Source of the DNA: Ascidia mentula
Taxonomy: Eukaryota; Chordata; Ascidiacea; Phlebobranchia; Ascidiidae
Length of the DNA stretch: 64,000 bases
Assembly: GCA_947561715.1 (NCBI GenBank)
Contig: OX387199.1
Coordinates: 20,279,001 to 20,343,000, forward strand
Direction of reading: 5' to 3'
The notes under the pieces are model-generated. The model did not search any database and had not been told where the DNA came from. It saw only the letters and a program-made list of their open reading frames with translations. Numbering within the stretch: the first letter of the stretch is position 1; every line of letters starts with the position of its first letter. The position numbers were made by a program, and so were the translations under genes. Positions 12,001-21,130 of this stretch are shown one piece after another.

Positions 12001-13637
12001 GCCACAACCCTTACAGCCCTTCTGAACACCTCTATGTTGCCATACCATTTGAAAAACCTGTAACTGAATCCGCAATGGCCCTTGCCCTTCGAACAACATC
12101 TCCCAACACCTCATCAAGTCCCTCAAACAGTCCATAAACTTTAAGCTCACTATCCAGCGGAACAGGGACAACACCTTTCCTGAAGGCGTCCTGGCCGATG
12201 TCAAACATTCTATAAATATAAATTAATCAACCTTCTCTCCACCCATTCTTACATCAACAAAACTTAATCCTGTACCATTACTTAAATTGTTTTTTTTGCT
12301 ATTCACATTAACATAGCTTACTTTTTCTGACGTTTTTTTTTTCTCTTATCCTCTTTACTCTTCTCCCACATTTTTCTTTTGATACGTTTTTTTCTTTTTT
12401 TGCCATCGTTTATATTATTTCTGTTTCCATTGCTTTGTGTAAATTTTTGTGTGATATTCGTTGTGGCGGATTGTTTTTCCAGAATACAAAAATACACAGT
12501 GCTGGCCATCTGTCTGCAGCTCACAGCATTCATATTATTGGTTCCACTTTGCTTGTGTATAACATAAGCAACGCCTGCTAAAAATCTTTGCCATGAAACT
12601 TGCTAGTGGGTATACACTTTTCGTGCGCTATAATAGTCAATTCCTCAATACGAAGTTTTGGAAGTAAATGCATTATGATTGTAACGTATTTATACCACCT
12701 ACAACATTAAAAATATTTTAACTTTTGTTTTGCGCCTAAAATGTTTACTGAGGTAACCTGATACTGGTAATAAAGGCACAGAGTGTTGCTCCTTTTTATT
12801 ACCAAACAATTCCACATGTATGATCATAATGCCACGTGGTGCGCAACATTGCCACGTGTTTGGTAACAATGCTCAATTTAAAAACAATGTGTTAAACAGG
12901 CGAAGATGAAACGTTTGGTTTTCTCGGTAAATTATGCAAAAAGATTGACGATTATACGTTTATTTAAAATTTTGTAAATTCAACGCAAACAGTGATGCGA
13001 TCGACGTGTTGGCCACCCCTGATATAAACCTTTACTTATCTTAGATTCACTCTTTGCGCCACCCACTGGCCACTTCCTACCTCAACAACATTATTGTTAC
13101 GTGTGAGTGTTTCGCAATCAATAATTCCCTTGAAATATTGAAAACCCTTCTGAACGCGTGGGGTTTTGAAACTTTCTAATTTAACCCGACTTTATTATAA
13201 AGTGTTCAAATTCATTATTTTAATAAAAGTCAAACCCTGATAACATTGTCTATTGGTTGGTCAACACTAATATAACGAAAGTAGTGAACATATTTAAGTG
13301 CTTTCACCTCATGTAAGGACTGGTGAGGTTTTCAGGATAAGTGGAAAAATTGGCCGGTTTCTCATCACTTCCGTCCCTGCAATCGAAACCACGAGGATGA
13401 TCATCACAAAACCAACCAGCCAACAACTCCCTCCCACCATCGCAAGTGAACTCTGCACAAAACATATGAACGTAAATAGATTTGAAATCCATCAAAATCT
13501 GTATAACTAACCAATATATTAAATTAATTAAAAGTTTATGTTTTGTGAAAAAATACTTACTTTCGCTAAGTTTATGCCGTGCTGAAGTAATTGTGATGAA
13601 GGAGAGCAGGATTCCAACCAAAATTTTCAACCAATAC
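1049..13637 (-). CDS. LDLa-repeat seven-transmembrane receptor (rhodopsin-like GPCR), copy A
   Basis: Fifteen exons with GT-AG introns join in one frame, from 5' to 3': 13637-13561, 13452-13308, 10601-10257, 9947-9774, 9708-9334, 9256-9086, 8465-8393, 4523-4227, 4012-3881, 3022-2858, 2783-2487, 2120-1940, 1874-1697, 1637-1426, 1368-1049. They encode 1,047 residues after a missing first exon. The order is hydrophobic signal segment, about 11 LDLa or LDLa-like modules, a short hinge, 7TM domain and a Glu/Gln-rich tail. TM6 CWVP and TM7 NPLIY mark class A, and TM1 GNLVV, LSSETSVF in TM3 and ECL2 ending SSSSVC resemble relaxin-receptor/GRL101-type receptors. No leucine-rich repeats are seen. Role inferred: cell-surface ligand sensing; the ligand is unknown. 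The start codon exon was not found, and a further unrecognised exon inside the large introns is possible. Confidence 0.88.
3023..3880 (-). other. Intron of receptor A (858 nt)
   Basis: No coding exon is recognised. It is matched closely by copy B 27,096-27,952. A phrase at about 3,577-3,600 (TTCTCAAACTTTTTTAGTGC) looks like one end of a hAT-type element, but no partner end was found. The open frames in it are not framed by splice sites. Confidence 0.55.
3881..4523 (-). CDS. Receptor A, two LDLa exons
   Basis: Exon 4227-4523 (99 codons) begins at acceptor ACACAG after a pyrimidine-rich run. This site, not the one at 4,585, keeps the phase of the preceding exon. It encodes LLCDGRQDCGG, then a module ending CDGFIDCKHERDEYPEELC, then the start of a third (GRFYC). 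Exon 3881-4012 (44 codons) completes that module (SDVCDLTINCDDQSDEINC) and begins a fourth (GRFYCENKD) that is finished in exon 2858-3022. So exon borders fall inside LDLa modules. The second module has HERDE where copy B has the canonical DESDE calcium-binding end, suggesting decay in A. Confidence 0.87.
4524..8392 (-). other. Large intron of receptor A with an internal duplication
   Basis: This 3.9-kb intron separates the Thr-rich exon from the LDLa exons and is matched by the shorter 28,590-31,035 in copy B. No receptor exon was recognised inside it. Open frames on both strands, such as 6,310-6,622, are mirror images of repeated noncoding sequence and lack paired splice sites that keep phase. 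Confidence 0.55.
4637..7000. repeat. Diverged tandem duplication inside the receptor A intron
   Basis: The segment beginning GTAAGGCTTGTCGGGATTTC at 4,637 recurs at 6,004, an offset of 1,367 bp. Both copies run through the same landmarks: a stretch near 5,030/6,403, the phrase CATATCCACCCTAGA at about 5,702/6,801, and ACAACGTAATCTTT at about 5,840/6,947. Copy B has a single version, from about 28,703 to 29,610, more like the second A copy. So either A gained or B lost one unit. Confidence 0.8.
8393..8465 (-). CDS. Receptor A, short Thr-rich exon
   Basis: A 73-nt exon between acceptor TTTTCAG and donor AAG|GTAAGTGAG. Its leading T completes a Tyr codon with the previous exon, and it ends in phase 0. 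It encodes VDEEVKSNCSTTTTNYIQGW and then WLCK, which joins the following exon to form an LDLa-like module. The matching copy B exon (31,036-31,117) is nine bases longer because of extra Thr/Ala codons, so this is a repeat-prone linker that still keeps frame. Confidence 0.75.
9086..9708 (-). CDS. Receptor A, second LDLa exon pair
   Basis: Exon 9334-9708 (375 nt) has a Cys-rich start (PRCNCFDNNGVC), then CPSHFQCPNSACW...STVCDGDPCNDC and GFKCVRNGRNCNLPQMF, ending DCDDKSDLC. Exon 9086-9256 (171 nt) encodes LCFQCTNDPMIISRSSVCDD, followed by CPDKSDEC and KDCGKFH. Both exons start with one spare base and end with two, so either could be skipped without shifting frame. They are clearly paralogous to exons 10257-10601 and 9774-9947 just upstream, meaning the gene grew by duplication of a two-exon cassette. 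The second module has LWDGIADC, with Trp in place of a normally conserved Cys. Confidence 0.9.
9774..10601 (-). CDS. Receptor A, first LDLa exon pair
   Basis: Exon 10257-10601 (345 nt) encodes VCALRVEEFCKGMIQC, CPSYFQCPNSACWERSTVGD and a second module ending DCDDKSDLC. Exon 9774-9947 (174 nt) encodes LCFQCTNDPMIISKSSVCDG and CPDMSDEASC, with a Cys-rich spacer. The codon at 10,433-10,435 is GGT (Gly), where the paralogous exon and copy B have TGT (Cys), so one LDLa disulphide should be lost here. Phases (1 leading, 2 trailing bases) match all neighbours. Confidence 0.9.
10880..11020 (+). pseudogene. Coding-like fragment, unrecognised (copy A, degraded)
   Basis: The plus strand encodes TDADDHADHPVRQ...GDYTATVIRWAPNT and then meets a stop. 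The copy B counterpart (33,588-33,732) is open and preceded by a good acceptor, GTCTCTTCAG. I do not recognise the family. It may be a captured exon or part of a mobile element. It lies inside the receptor intron on the opposite strand. Confidence 0.3.
11180..11265 (+). mobile_element. tRNA-like segment, possible SINE fragment
   Basis: The segment contains CTGGGTTCGAATCCCGG, a convincing T-arm with a B-box (GGTTCGAATCC), preceded by a weak D-arm-like GTAGATAAGAGC. No complete cloverleaf was found, so a tRNA-derived SINE fragment is more likely than a gene. In copy B (about 33,890-33,960) the arm has decayed to GGGTTCAAATCCAAG, so it is not conserved as a tRNA. Confidence 0.35.
11640..12230 (-). 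other. Conserved unrecognised block in receptor intron
   Basis: The minus strand from about 12,208 opens with MFDIGQDAFRKGVVPVPLDS and remains open for about 55 codons before a stop. Copy B (about 34,150-34,650) has indels that break the frame, so this is not a maintained gene. It could be a fragment of a mobile element or of an old gene. Confidence 0.3.
13308..13637 (-). CDS. Receptor A, signal segment and first LDLa exon
   Basis: Exon 13561-13637 (77 nt) encodes the hydrophobic LKILVGILLSFITITSA, typical of a signal peptide, between acceptor TTTTTATCAG and donor GAAA|GTAAGT. It contains no ATG; the TTG at 13,630 is internal and not a credible start. The phase requires two bases from an earlier exon. 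Exon 13308-13452 (145 nt) encodes FTCDGGRELLAGWFCDD followed by DCRDGSDE, a first LDLa-like module, and NFS/NLT sequons. Copy B exons differ by 3 and 6 bases, keeping frame. Confidence 0.83.
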
Positions 13638-15353
13638 CTGATAAAAACACAAATAGTTTATATCTTGCAATGATATATTTCTCTTTTTCAGGGGAATGAC
13701 GTCATCGTGGATTTTAGTTTTACAAACTTCAAGTCTAAGGAACACTGCAAGGTTATTTAAGTTAACTGGCAATCGCCAAAATGGCTTTTATAAAAACTAT
13801 CTGCTTGTTGCTCAAACGCTTAGAACAAAAGTTTAATCTTCACACTGGTTCAACCATATGTCTGATATAAATACTTTAAACCACGTTTAGTTTACTCCAG
13901 CCGATCCGTCGGGATTCCATCGCTTACAAAAGGCCGGCAAAAATTGTAAGCGACCGTTTATAACCAGCTGTCAGATTATGACCTGGCATAATTTTTGTGC
14001 GATATTAAGGAACCAAAATTTCGTCCCGCACTCACAATGCGCCTGGAGAAGCGTAAGACACCGTGCAAGTTAATAACACCTGTTAACTAGATCCCAGGCC
14101 AGACCGAGTTTAACCTCACTCTATAAACCGTAGCCCCAACCATGCTAAGATTTGCATAGAAATAACAAACTAAAATTTAAACTTGTGTGTAAGCTGCACT
14201 GATGGGACCTTTTAGGTCGAAACAGTGGCCATCTGTCTGCAGCTTGTACACAATTCATATTATTGACTCCACATTGCTTAACACAAAATTCAAACGTCCA
14301 CGCTTAGACGGGGTTGATCTTTATGTTCATTTTTATCCCGCGCAAAAATTATGCCCATTTATTGTTTTTCCGACAAAAATGTGGCTGTTTTTTAATATGA
14401 AGAGAATTTAAATATCTCACAAACCTTGGTCCCATTTTTCGTCTGTCGGACTCTTCCCTGATCCGTCTTAAATCCTCCCTCTAATCAACCAACGACTTTT
14501 GCAGCAACACAACATGTCTTGAGTTGTTACAGTTTAAGAAATCCTCGCAAAATAACCAGAATTCAATAACTTTATCTGATATAATGTTTGTTGACGTGGA
14601 TTCGTAACAGCCAATCTACATACACCTCTAAATAAGGTTAAAAAAAAATTTGTTTGCAAATGAGCTAAATATCCCAACTCCGCAACGAAAAAATTTTCCC
14701 AAGTGAAATACCAATATATCAATGTATGTTGTTAAGTAGATGGCCAGTCGATATTCATGCAACCTCTCTATTTTCCTTGGATTTCCCTTCGCACTAAACA
14801 TCGCCAGCGATCATATATAGAAAGGCATTGTTACGCAAATAATATGGATATTCTGCATTGTTCCTTTTACCGTTCCTATTCATTATGACGATATTTGTTT
14901 TTTCTTTGCACTTCCTATTGTCCCAACACGAGACTGAGGCTAGGGCACAAGGGCCACACGGTCGGGCATTGCGCGGCTTCCATACGATTGTCCTTCTGCA
15001 AACTAATATCACGTGACGCAATATTTATTCACGGCGTAATTGTGTTTTGCTTACTTACGAACGCAACTCTGCCTCACTAATAAGAAACTTCTTACTTCAA
15101 GTAAATGGGATTGAACTTGGGGTCACAAGTCATGTTTGTTACCCTTCGGGTTAAACTTGGACTTCGTCTGGGACAATTTGGATTTATTCCATCAATGGTT
15201 TCATCGACCCATGCTATTTTGTGTTCATATTTGTTGTTCAACAGCGTAGTTAGCGCGAAAAATAAAAATGATGGGATTTGTGAATATTTAGTGATGCTGC
15301 AACTTTCATGATTCAGTTAAAAATGTAATCGTGCAAGATATTGTGTATATTTG
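13638..15353. other. Region upstream of receptor A, gene start not located
   Basis: The start-codon exon of receptor A should lie here or further right. A strong donor on the minus strand (TTC|GTAAGTAAGC at about 15,052) is conserved in copy B (about 37,360), but no open ATG frame precedes it. It might end a 5' noncoding exon. An ATG at 13,772 in A is absent in B. No promoter element could be assigned. Confidence 0.4.
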
Positions 15354-15361
15354 ATTAAACA

Positions 15362-15999
15362 AGTGGTTCCCAAAGTGGGCGCAATCGTACGGGGGGCGCT
15401 GGAGACCTAATGGGCGATTGGGGGCGCTAGGAAATAAATGAGCGCTTTGTGACAGGGCAAATTTCCTCTTATAGCGTAAGTCAGTGTTTCCCAACCGGTG
15501 GTACGTGTACAACTAGAAATACGCGACCGCATTCCAGGTGGCACGTGAGCATTCGAATTTAATAAATCGTAACTGATTTCAAAATTTCGGATAGTTCATC
15601 CCTTATGTTACTTTGTAACACTCAACTAGGTGGTACACAACGAAATTGTTTTACCGCCAAGTGGTACGCAACCACTAAAAGGTTGGGAATCACTGGCCCA
15701 AATGATTCAGTCCAATCTTTGTATAATTTATGCTACTGCAAAAAGGGCATTTCTCGCATGCTGAACTTGAAGTCAAAATGAGGATTTTCGGTGGTAAGGT
15801 TTACTTGTTGTTAATTATAGTTTGGTATTCAAATATTAGAAATCAGACGAAATTGGTGTCATTCCACCAACCTCACCCATCGCATTAATTGAGAAGAGAC
15901 AAATAAATTCGTTGTGTTTTTTTGTTTGTTCTATTGGGGGTTGTGAAATGACTAAGGTGTTTGGGGAGCGGTACTAAAAAATAGTTTGAGAAACACTGT
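15362..15999. mobile_element. hAT-type non-autonomous element, copy A
   Basis: The ends AGTGGTTCCCAAAG and TTTGAGAAACACTGT form imperfect terminal inverted repeats of the hAT type. The element is flanked by a perfect 8-bp duplication ATTAAACA (15,354-15,361 and 16,000-16,007). It carries no transposase and is interrupted by a second element at 15,482. It is present at the same site in copy B, so insertion preceded the segmental duplication. Confidence 0.82.
15482..15695. mobile_element. Nested hAT-like MITE, copy A
   Basis: A 214-bp element with ends CAGTGTTTCCCAACC and GGTTGGGAATCACTG, near-perfect inverted repeats. Subterminal GGTGGTACG/GTGGTACGC motifs add to the inversion. It sits inside the larger hAT-type element. 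A target duplication is not evident. Copy B has it at 37,723-37,957. Confidence 0.75.
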
Positions 16000-16007
16000 A
16001 TTAAACA

Positions 16008-16808
16008 AATCGCTTGCAATATCAATGAACATATGTTTAACTCAATGCACGCTGGTAAAAAACAATCAAATTGTTTTACGGCCATCAAATCCAATATTTT
16101 TTTTAATGACCACGTGCGGTCAACAACCCGATGGCGTAATATAACGTCATTATGTCAAACGACTGCATATATGTAGGCTGCATTAAATAACTCCAACCAT
16201 TACTATAATGTTGAAACAGTATTCTTCATCATAATACATTACGTCGTTATGTTGAAAATGCGAATATCTTTATGCGAAGCCCACCTCGCTCGTATATCAG
16301 AGCTCTGTAATATTTGCATATTGAGACGCACGCATCAACTACTGACTCAAATTAGACAATTAAACAGATGTTTCAAGTTAATTTGCAATAGAGGCACAGT
16401 CAGGAAGTGGTCGAACGGGCCAAATTATTGAAATAACTTGCCATTATTCCTTTGATGATCTAAAGCATAAGATTGTTGGATTCAAAACAATGTTTAATTA
16501 CGGACGCCGCTTCGAATATAGTTTCTAAATTTTCAGTCAAAATTAACCTGCGCGCCATTTTCAAGGCAATAGCGCGCCCTGTGGTGTGAACACCTGTATA
16601 AACTACGAAGATAATGTTGCTGTTCCTGTCAGGCATATTATATTTAAATAGTTCGTTTTTCACATAAAACCGTAACTTGTATTCACCGACGCTTCGATTG
16701 CTATCCAGCTAAGCTTTCATAGGCTAATGGTTCAGCACACAACCAACACCAAGAAAACGTACCAACACGAAAAAATAACGCTAACACCGCTTATGATATC
16801 ACGTGATG
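16008..16808. other. Intergenic stretch with a shared short open frame
   Basis: No gene is assigned. A 67-codon minus-strand frame at 16,460-16,663 is open in both copies (B 38,656-38,859), but most base differences change the amino acid, which fits neutral drift. A run near 16,249-16,330 (TATCTTTATG, TTTGCATATTGAGACGC) recurs diverged at about 22,757-22,815, a dispersed repeat. Confidence 0.4.
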
Positions 16809-17961
16809 TTATAAAAAGGGCTGGAAACAACAGTTACAGAAAGTTGTTTCAAGCACCAGGAAGTATACGCACTGTTTCCTATCATTAACACAGCGATTGT
16901 TCTTGTGGATATGGAGCGCTTCTAGAAGATGTCGCTTTGTATGATCCACCTCCCTTTCAAGAACCTCGTCCTTGTCGAAGGCAATCCGGTGACCTTTTAA
17001 GGCAGCATGCTTGGCCAACGCTGTCTTCCTTGCGACTTTTGATGCAACGTCGCGGCGGTGCTCCTTAATTCTGGTTTTCAGGGCTCTTCCGGTATCCCTG
17101 AAGTAGACCCCCTCGCACTCTCCACTTGGAATTGAGTAAACCACTCATTTTTGTTCCGCTGCTTCCGTAGTAATGAGGTGCGACAATAATCTACGGAATG
17201 TGGTGTGGGGCCTAATGTAGACCCTAATGTCATAATCGGTCAGCATCCGCTGTAAAATCTCGGTGAGTGTGGAGACATAGGAAAGAACCACTGAACCGAA
17301 GGCTGGCGTCGGGTCAATTGATGTGACGGCCGACCTTCCACGTGATATCCACGAGGGGTACGGGTTTTCCCGCAGCTCGTGTCGAATGATATTGATCTCT
17401 TAGTCATGATCTTCTTCGCTTGAGACCAAAACATCAGCTCTTACTATAAGGGACTTCACAACCGCCTTTTTGTGTTGTAATGGATGCGCCGACTAGAAGG
17501 AAAGATAGCGGTTTGCGTGAGTCGGCTTACGGTAGACACGAGAGCCGATTTTGCCGACCACGTTTCGGTACACTTCCACATCCAAGAATGGTAGTTTCTT
17601 ATCAATTACTTTCTCTAAAGTAAACTTTATAGAATCGCCAATGCCGTTCAGGTGGGCAAGGAAGGAATGGAATGACCGATACATCGATAATGCAAAATGT
17701 ATCATCAACTCAAGGCCTCCAAAAACGAGGAAGATGTGCAAATGTTGCAAGCGCCTATTTTCAATCGTCTCCATTACCGCATTGGCAATCACCCATCGCC
17801 GTTCCAAATACCTGTTGGTTAGAAATCCCTCAAAAAGAGAAGTAGGTCGCGTTTAAGCATAAATTAAGCACTTCTGCAATGTCCTCGCGAGACAGTAGCG
17901 TTCGCTCTTCAAGATTTTCGTCTTTTTGTAAACGGTCCATGAGTTTTTTTTTAATTTACAA
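16809..17961 (-). pseudogene. Penelope-like retroelement remnant (RT C-terminus and GIY-YIG nuclease), copy A
   Basis: Reading the minus strand, RLQKDENLEERTLLSRED leads into LNATYFSF and, after a frameshift, VIANAVMETIENRR and LPFLDVEVYRN...SRVYRKPTHANRYLSF. These are typical of the reverse-transcriptase end of Penelope-like elements. After a connector (LLSHLITTEAAEQK, then a TGA in frame) comes a GIY-YIG-like domain: VVYSIPSGECEGVYFRDTGR...RIKEHRRDVASK. The N-terminal RT is missing and the frame has at least one shift and one stop, so it is inactive. The copy B version carries further indels. Confidence 0.85.
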
Positions 17962-18658
17962 TGATTTAAAGTTAGAGGCTCTTCAACATATGCAGATGTG
18001 TTCCCAGCAAACATGGTGACCTAATGGTTTTAATGTTCTCGTTTGTGGCACAGGTTTTTATTGCAATTACCGATTATCTGCTTTTGCAGATAATTGCAAC
18101 AGAAGCAAATCAACTTTTCTCAAAAGCAAACTTGTCCACTGCCCACAATAATATTTGAAGTCAGGCCTACATTGATAGCACATGTGATAGTAAATAACGG
18201 TGACAAGTGTTTGTCAAAATGTTGCAGAACAGACGTGTTTGCGCGCTTTTAGGAATATACTGCAATATTCCACAAAACGTTTTCTGCTTGTATTTTATTA
18301 ACCTAAGTACTTATTATGAGTCTCCATTTAAATACCTGATAAATATATCATATTTTTACAAAGTTGTAGAAATGACGTAGTTTATAGCAACCACTTTCCA
18401 TAAACAGAATTAGTCCATACATGCAGGGTTTTTTACTTCCAAATGCTTTGCAAGTTTTATTATATAGATGACGTAATGAAAAAACGCTGGAATAATGTTT
18501 ACTCAAAATAAAAAAACCAAGGTCTTCTTCCAAACGGAAATTGTGGGGTTATACACAAATGGTATCCAAGCAGCGCCATAGGCATCCTATTTCTGTGAAT
18601 ACAGTATTATGTTCTTATTGATTACTTTCCGTACGTCTGGTGAATGAATTTCAAATGA
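17962..18658. other. Intergenic stretch, no gene assigned
   Basis: AT-rich sequence shared with 40,120-40,829. A 61-codon minus-strand frame (18,348-18,533) is open in both copies, but it lies just beyond the stop of the coding-like exon at 18,659. It has no splice context I can support and may be 3' UTR of that exon's gene. Confidence 0.4.
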
Positions 18659-18832
18659 TTACAGGCATGGCTTTCGTTCGGCAAAACCTGCGAGTTCCAA
18701 TCGGAGACAGGCGAGTCGATCTTCCAGTTTTTTTGGGTAAAGTTCGGGATTTGGAAGGAATTCAACCATCTTTCTCACGTTGAAGATTGCATTGACCACG
18801 ATGTCCTCGTAGTAAAGAACGATTTTCTTTTT
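18659..18832 (-). CDS. Coding-like terminal exon of an unrecognised gene, copy A
   Basis: The minus strand is open for 57 codons ending in TAA (KIVLYYEDIVVNAIFNVRKM ... LEDRLACLRLELAGFAERK, then PCL). It is preceded by a possible acceptor GTTGTTTAG, immediately beside the minisatellite. Copy B (40,830 to about 41,000) keeps the frame and stop, with few amino-acid changes (PE to AA, K to N, L to F). The charged, helical character is protein-like. I do not recognise the family and found no upstream exon. The acceptor phase differs in B, so the left limit is uncertain. Confidence 0.55.
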   Translation of the reverse strand, partial: KKKIVLYYEDIVVNAIFNVRKMVEFLPNPELYPKKLEDRLACLRLELAGFAERKPCL

Positions 18833-18840
18833 CTAAACAA

Positions 18841-19407
18841 CACTCCCTGGTGGTATGTTAACACTCCCTGGTGGTATGTTAGCACTTCCTGGTGGTATGT
18901 TAACACTCCCTGGTGGTATGTTAACACTCCCTGGTGGTATGGTAACACTCCCTGGTGGTATGGTAACACTCTCTGGTGGTATGTTAACACTCTCTGGTGG
19001 TATGTTAACACTCCCTGGTGGTATGGTAACACTCTCTGGTGGTACGTTAACACTCCCTGGTGGTATGTTAACACTCCCTGGTGGTATGGTAACACTCTCT
19101 GGTGGTATGTTAACACTCCCTGGTGGTATGTTAACACTCCCTGGTGGTATGGTAACACTCCCTGGTGGTATGTTAACACTCCCTGGTGGTATGTTAACAC
19201 TCCCTGGTGGTATGTTAGCACTTCCTGGTGGTATGTTAACACTCCCTGGTGGTATGTTAACACTCCCTGGTGGTATGTTAGCACTTCCTGGTGGTATGGT
19301 AACACTCTCTGGTGGTATGTTAACACTCTCTGGTGGTATGTTAACACTCCCTGGTGGTATGTTAACACTCCCTGGTGGTATGTTAACACTCTCTGGTGGT
19401 TTGTTAA
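18841..19407. repeat. 21-bp minisatellite, 27 units
   Basis: Twenty-seven head-to-tail units of 21 bp with the core CTGGTGGTATGTTAACA. They differ only at a few sites (CCC/CTC/TTC, GTTAAC/GTTAGC/GGTAAC), and the variants occur in runs, as expected from unequal exchange. Because 21 is a multiple of three and no stop occurs, both strands are open (plus LPGGMLT, minus TYHQGVL), giving spurious 200-236-codon frames. The copy B site (about 41,015-41,075) has only about two degenerate units. Confidence 0.95.
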
Positions 19408-21130
19408 CCGGGTGTTCATTTTTCTGCCTATCTTTCTACGTTGAGTTCTGCGGATAAAAGCAGGAAGTGCTTGCAAAGAATGCATGTGTTTTGCGTTATC
19501 AGCTTATTAACATAGAACCGCCATGATGCTTTAAATGCAAATTTCTTTGATCTCATCTTCTGTAACATGCGTGTCGACTTTGTCTTCTGAGTCCGGTAGT
19601 TAACTGCAGACAAAATCTACTTCTACGGGTTTCTGAATCTCATGATAAATAATTCTCTCTATATGTAAGCGAGTTTGCATCCAGAAGGTTGCGTACGTTG
19701 ACCACATAATGTTTGGTTAGGTATGAGCACTTTCCAACACATTGACAGCAAATTGGATGATTTCGTGTGAATTAGGATTGTATTCGAAGATTAACCAGCA
19801 ACGGACATTGGGAATGGAGTAAATGACTCTGATTAGCAAAAGCTAATATGCCTATCATCACAAACACCAGTTTTGTTGGCGTTGATGTTGTTAAATTTTC
19901 CTTTCTGAAATTGCAGATCATGAATGTTGGGTTGGTTGTCTTTTCGTGCAGAAACCTATGCCGTTTTCACCAGACAATATTTGTTGTGGAGTTGGCTGGT
20001 TTGTGTTTTGAACTACTAGGTTGAGAACCTTTATTCAAACAGGCAACGTGTACAATGGCACCTGTTCATCTGTCCAAACCATTTGTGAGTTTTAATGGTT
20101 TATATAGAGAGAACAGAATTGCTGTGATACATTATCAACTTTTTTTGCTAATAGTTGTTCATTTGCTATTAGTTGGTTTGTTTAAGGTCATTTGTTTGTT
20201 TGAATGTCTGCATACTTGTCTCATTTTATTGTTATTGATTTTCAGGTTGTAGTTCTGTGTGTTTGTTTGTATTTGTGGCTTTTTAATCCTAGTAGTGACT
20301 GTTTTTTTTATTTTAGTAGACTGGTTAGGGCTAAATAAAAAAAAACTTGCTTTGAAACTTCCCTGTTATGCAGATATTTACTAGCAAGGCAGTGACGCAT
20401 TTAAGTTAAATTTACAGTTGAATGAGCGCACATGTGCGTGCTGTTGTCATGGCGAATTTTTGGGTGTTTGGGGCAGTTTTAGTGGGGTTTTGGGGGTATT
20501 TCAATTAGATAGTTACCTTTTTGGTGGGTGGTGCTAAAAATTATGTTGAAAATGGAGCAATAAAAACAGGCTGTATTTGTTGAAAAATGAATCGTTTAAG
20601 TGTCCAACCATTTGTGATTTTATGAAAGATCCATCTCATATCTACAAATTTTGATCAAAATTAGTCTCCGAAAAAATGGTTTAGCCACTCACCTAGGGCC
20701 ATTTGCCCCCATGGTTACTCAGTATTTTGGTTAAAAGAGCAACAAAAAATGGAACTGGATTTTGCAGAAAAATGAATCGTTCAACTTCCCACTCATTTGC
20801 ATTTTTTGTAAGTTCCAACTCTTCTCTATGCAATGGCATCAAATTTAGTTGCTGAAAAAGTGTCAAAGCCCTCCCCCAACTGCTGTTTATACCCCCCGGT
20901 TGCTCATATGATCTTCCAGGAGGCCCAGCAAGTCCTTGCTCTGTACAGTCTCATTCAGGAGCAAAATTTTTTTTCAACTTTGTAGAATTTTAGGTTCCTA
21001 TGTAAGTCACAAGACCCATCAACGGTCATTGGGAAACAAGCGGAACAGTCGCTAGATGCATTACAGCTGAGGGCCTTGAAAACAGGATTTCCCCAATTTA
21101 ATACCCATATAGGTCCTTAATTCTTTTCAT
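19408..21130. other. Copy A-specific stretch without a gene
   Basis: Most of this 1.7 kb has no counterpart in copy B, where homology resumes near 41,300. It contains T-rich tracts and a diverged direct repeat of about 185 bp (near 20,555 and 20,740, marked by AAAAATGAATCGTT at 20,583 and 20,768). No frame with splice sites was found. It could be an insertion in A or a loss in B. Confidence 0.6.

Larger units (their letters stand above)
10602..13307. other. Intron of receptor A, repeat-derived content
   Basis: This 2.7-kb intron corresponds to 33,270-35,582 in copy B. It contains a tRNA-like segment (11,180-11,265), an A-only stretch at about 11,390-11,605, and a block at 11,640-12,230 shared with B that looks C/T-rich on the plus strand. 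There is also a polyT/polyC low-complexity tract at 12,280-12,420, and short repeats of GCCACGTG near 12,830-12,870. No receptor exon was recognised. Confidence 0.5.

Noticed and set aside
13009..13022. TTGGCCACCCCTG as the end of another hAT element
   Set aside because: No matching opposite end or target duplication was found; copy A only.
13304..13630. Continuous 108-codon frame read from TTG through the first LDLa exon
   Set aside because: It reads through an intron with a strong GTAAGT donor and acceptor, and TTG is not a credible start.
18775..19485. 236- and 200-codon frames on opposite strands with TYHQGVL and LPGGMLT repeats
   Set aside because: Direct product of a 21-bp minisatellite, nearly absent at the same site in copy B.
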